Below, piece by piece: positions 6,761 to 8,146 of a stretch of 8,146 bases of DNA (its first letter is position 1; each line of letters starts with the position of its first letter). The notes beneath the pieces are model-generated. The model saw nothing but the letters and a program-made list of their open reading frames with translations. It was not told the DNA's origin and made no database searches. This DNA comes from an uncultured Peptococcaceae bacterium (GTDB lineage: Bacteria; Bacillota; Dehalobacteriia; UBA4068; UBA4997): assembly GCA_947626615.1 (NCBI GenBank), contig CANQSW010000062.1, positions 1-8,146 of the forward strand, written 5' to 3'. A program made the translations under genes and the position numbers.

Positions 6761-7555
6761 ATGGGAGTTGTATATGTCGTGACTTCCGGCAAGGGCGGCG
6801 TCGGCAAAACCACCACCACCGCCAACATCGGCGCGGGCCTGGCCAAAATGGGCAAGCAGGTGGCCATGCTGGATACGGACATAGGGCTGCGGAATCTTGA
6901 CGTCGTGCTGGGGCTGGAAAACCGCATAGTCTACGACGTGGTGGACGTGGTGCAGGGGCGCTGCCGCCTGAAGCAGGCGCTGATCCGGGATAAACGTTTT
7001 GAGAATATGTATCTGCTGCCGGCGGCGCAGACCAAGGATAAGACGGCCGTTACCGAAGCGCAGATGGTGGAGCTTATCGGCGCGCTGAAGCCGGATTTCG
7101 ACTACGTTATCATCGACTGCCCGGCCGGTATCGAACACGGCTTCAAAAACGCCATCGCCGGCGCGGATAAGGCTATCGTGGTGACGGCGCCGGAGGTCTC
7201 GGCCGTGCGTGACGCCGACCGCATCATCGGCCTTTTGGAGGCGCACGGCTTCCACGATCTGCAGCTGATCATCAACCGTATCCGCCCGCGCATGGTGGAA
7301 AGCGGCGATATGATGTCGGTGGACGATATGCTGGAGATATTGGCGGTCGAGCTTTTGGGCATCGTGCCGGACGACGATTCTATCGTCACTTCCACCAACC
7401 GCGGCGAGCCGGCCGTGCTGGACGCTTCCTCCCGCGCGGGGCAGGCCTACCGCAACATCACCCGAAGGCTTTGCGGCGAGGACGTGCCGCTGCTGGAGCT
7501 TACGGAAAAGGAAGGCTTCTTCAGCCGGTTGAAAACACTATTGGCAGGGCGCTAA
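6761..7555 (+). CDS. minD: Septum site-determining ATPase MinD
   Basis: MinD is a membrane-cycling ATPase that recruits MinC and is released by MinE. The 264-residue product is of normal length. It shows the deviant Walker A motif GKGGVGKTT with K11 and K16, the switch region DTDIGLRNLDVVLGLENR (38-55), the Walker B strand DYVIIDCPAGIE around D119, TAPEVSAVRDADR, and an amphipathic C-terminal membrane-targeting helix (FFSRLKTLLAGR). The ATG at 6761 has GAGGAGG at 6747-6753 with a 7-base spacer. It lies 30 bases after minC and 15 bases before minE, so the three are cotranslated. All residues expected for ATP binding and membrane attachment are present, so the Min cycle itself looks intact even though minC is short. 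Confidence 0.97.
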   Translation: MGVVYVVTSGKGGVGKTTTTANIGAGLAKMGKQVAMLDTDIGLRNLDVVLGLENRIVYDVVDVVQGRCRLKQALIRDKRFENMYLLPAAQTKDKTAVTEAQMVELIGALKPDFDYVIIDCPAGIEHGFKNAIAGADKAIVVTAPEVSAVRDADRIIGLLEAHGFHDLQLIINRIRPRMVESGDMMSVDDMLEILAVELLGIVPDDDSIVTSTNRGEPAVLDASSRAGQAYRNITRRLCGEDVPLLELTEKEGFFSRLKTLLAGR

Positions 7556-7570
7556 AGGAGGCGGCAAAGC

Positions 7571-7867
7571 ATGAGCTTTTCAGAATTACTGACGAAATTC
7601 TTCCCACGGGAGGAAAGTAAAAATAAACCGCATACCAGCAGGGAGATCGCCAAAGAGCGGCTGCGTCTGGTGCTGGTGCAGGACAGAGGCAACAGTATCC
7701 CGGACGATATGCTGCTCAGGCTGCGTTCCGAGCTGATCGACGTGATCTCGCGTTATATGGTGATCGACGAAACGCAGCTCGATATGGGCTTCAACAAAAG
7801 CGAAGGCGAGATAGCCCTGGTGGCGAGTATCCCGGTGGTGCGGATAAAACAGGAAAACATAAGCTGA
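7571..7867 (+). CDS. minE: Cell division topological specificity factor MinE
   Basis: MinE stimulates the MinD ATPase and confines MinCD activity to the cell poles. The 98-residue product is slightly longer than the E. coli protein. The N-terminus (SFSELLTKFF) is an amphipathic membrane-binding segment. AKERLRLVLVQDRG (about 27-40) is the MinD-contact region. PDDMLLRLRSELIDVISRYMVID and the closing IALVASIPVVRI form the alpha/beta topological specificity domain. The ATG at 7571 has AAGGAGG at 7555-7561 with a 9-base spacer, overlapping the minD stop. Last gene before a hairpin. Confidence 0.95.
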   Translation: MSFSELLTKFFPREESKNKPHTSREIAKERLRLVLVQDRGNSIPDDMLLRLRSELIDVISRYMVIDETQLDMGFNKSEGEIALVASIPVVRIKQENIS

Positions 7868-7870
7868 ATA

Positions 7871-7909
7871 TTTACCGCCGGCTCGCGGCGGCTTGCTCGG
7901 TAAAATTTT
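7871..7909 (+). terminator. Hairpin after minE, possible weak terminator or attenuator
   Basis: TTTACCG (7871-7877) pairs with CGGTAAA (7898-7904) in a 7-base stem. Inside it CCGCCG (7875-7880) can instead pair with CGGCGG (7886-7891) around a 5-base loop, so two exclusive structures compete. The following U-run is only four bases (7906-7909), so it is a poor classical terminator. It may reduce read-through from minE into rodA, or protect the upstream mRNA end. Confidence 0.4.
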
Positions 7910-7943
7910 GGGGAATTTTTGGGGATAGTTTAGGGGTCTTGTT

Positions 7944-8146
7944 GTGTTTGATAAAAAAATGCTGAAAAATCTGGACTGGCCGTTTATCGTCCTGTTGCTG
8001 CTGCTGCTGGCCTCCAGCCTGTTCGTGCTGGCGTCCGCCTCCGGCAATCTCGAGAACGGCAGGCCGCATTATTATCTGGAGCGCCAGACCGTCTGGCTGG
8101 CGCTGGGCTTCGCCGTGGCCGCCCTCGTTGCCTGGCTCAATTACCG
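7944..8146 (+). CDS. rodA: Rod shape-determining protein RodA (SEDS glycosyltransferase), 3'-truncated by window edge
   Basis: RodA polymerises lipid II into glycan strands during elongation, working with PBP2. Only the first 67 codons are present. The GTG at 7944 gives VFDKKMLKNLDW, a typical RodA N-terminus; AGGGG at 7932-7936 is 7 bases upstream, which decides this start over the ATG at 7959. A first membrane helix (about residues 14-28, PFIVLLLLLLASSLFVLASAS) is followed by HYYLERQTVWLALGFAVAALVAWLNY, the RodA/FtsW motif with the Q-x-x-W pattern and the start of the second helix. The short charged loop between them carries NLENGRPHYY. RodA rather than FtsW is favoured by the mre-mrdA-min context. 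Sequence continues beyond the window. Confidence 0.9.
   Translation, partial: MFDKKMLKNLDWPFIVLLLLLLASSLFVLASASGNLENGRPHYYLERQTVWLALGFAVAALVAWLNY

Noticed and set aside
6386..7255. Long minus-strand open frame opposite minC and minD
   Set aside because: His- and Arg-rich translation with no motif, lying wholly across recognised genes; a composition shadow.

Overview
The window is a compact, one-directional (+ strand) block of cell-shape and division-site genes: the 3' part of folC, then maf, mreB, mreC, mreD, mrdA (PBP2), minC, minD, minE and the 5' end of rodA, which runs off the right edge. The order maf-mreBCD-mrdA-minCDE-rodA is characteristic of Bacillota (Clostridia and Negativicutes), and folC directly upstream of maf also fits. 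Together with the high G+C of most coding sequence, I infer a Bacillota bacterium, possibly a Negativicute. This rests on gene order and protein character only; there is no rRNA to settle it.

Layout. 1-991 is folC (folate metabolism), overlapping maf by 8 bases. A 155-base A+T-rich gap (1590-1744) holds a good promoter-like region and leads into mreB, which starts with TTG. mreB, mreC, mreD and mrdA follow with short gaps (30, 12 and 57 bases) and good ribosome binding sites. After mrdA there is an unusual stretch, 6131-6298: A+T-rich, with a perfect but orphan Shine-Dalgarno site and about three degenerate tandem copies of a 30-base unit. It leads into a minC that keeps only its C-terminal domain. 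minD and minE are normal. A hairpin and three G-tracts sit between minE and rodA. No gene-free stretch exceeds 300 bases.

How the genes work together. MreB filaments with MreC and MreD scaffold the elongation machinery at the inner membrane. RodA (glycosyltransferase) and PBP2 (transpeptidase) are its cognate peptidoglycan synthase pair. MinC, MinD and MinE place the division septum. Maf proteins are nucleotide pyrophosphatases linked to division arrest and housecleaning. The cluster therefore couples elongation, septum placement and envelope synthesis.

I see no mobile element, CRISPR array, RNA gene or obvious new defence or metabolic system. The most interesting signal is the rearranged-looking minC 5' region (about 6131-6420). 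Secondary points are a probable Cys3His metal site in PBP2 and an Asp-to-Glu change at the catalytic position of Maf.
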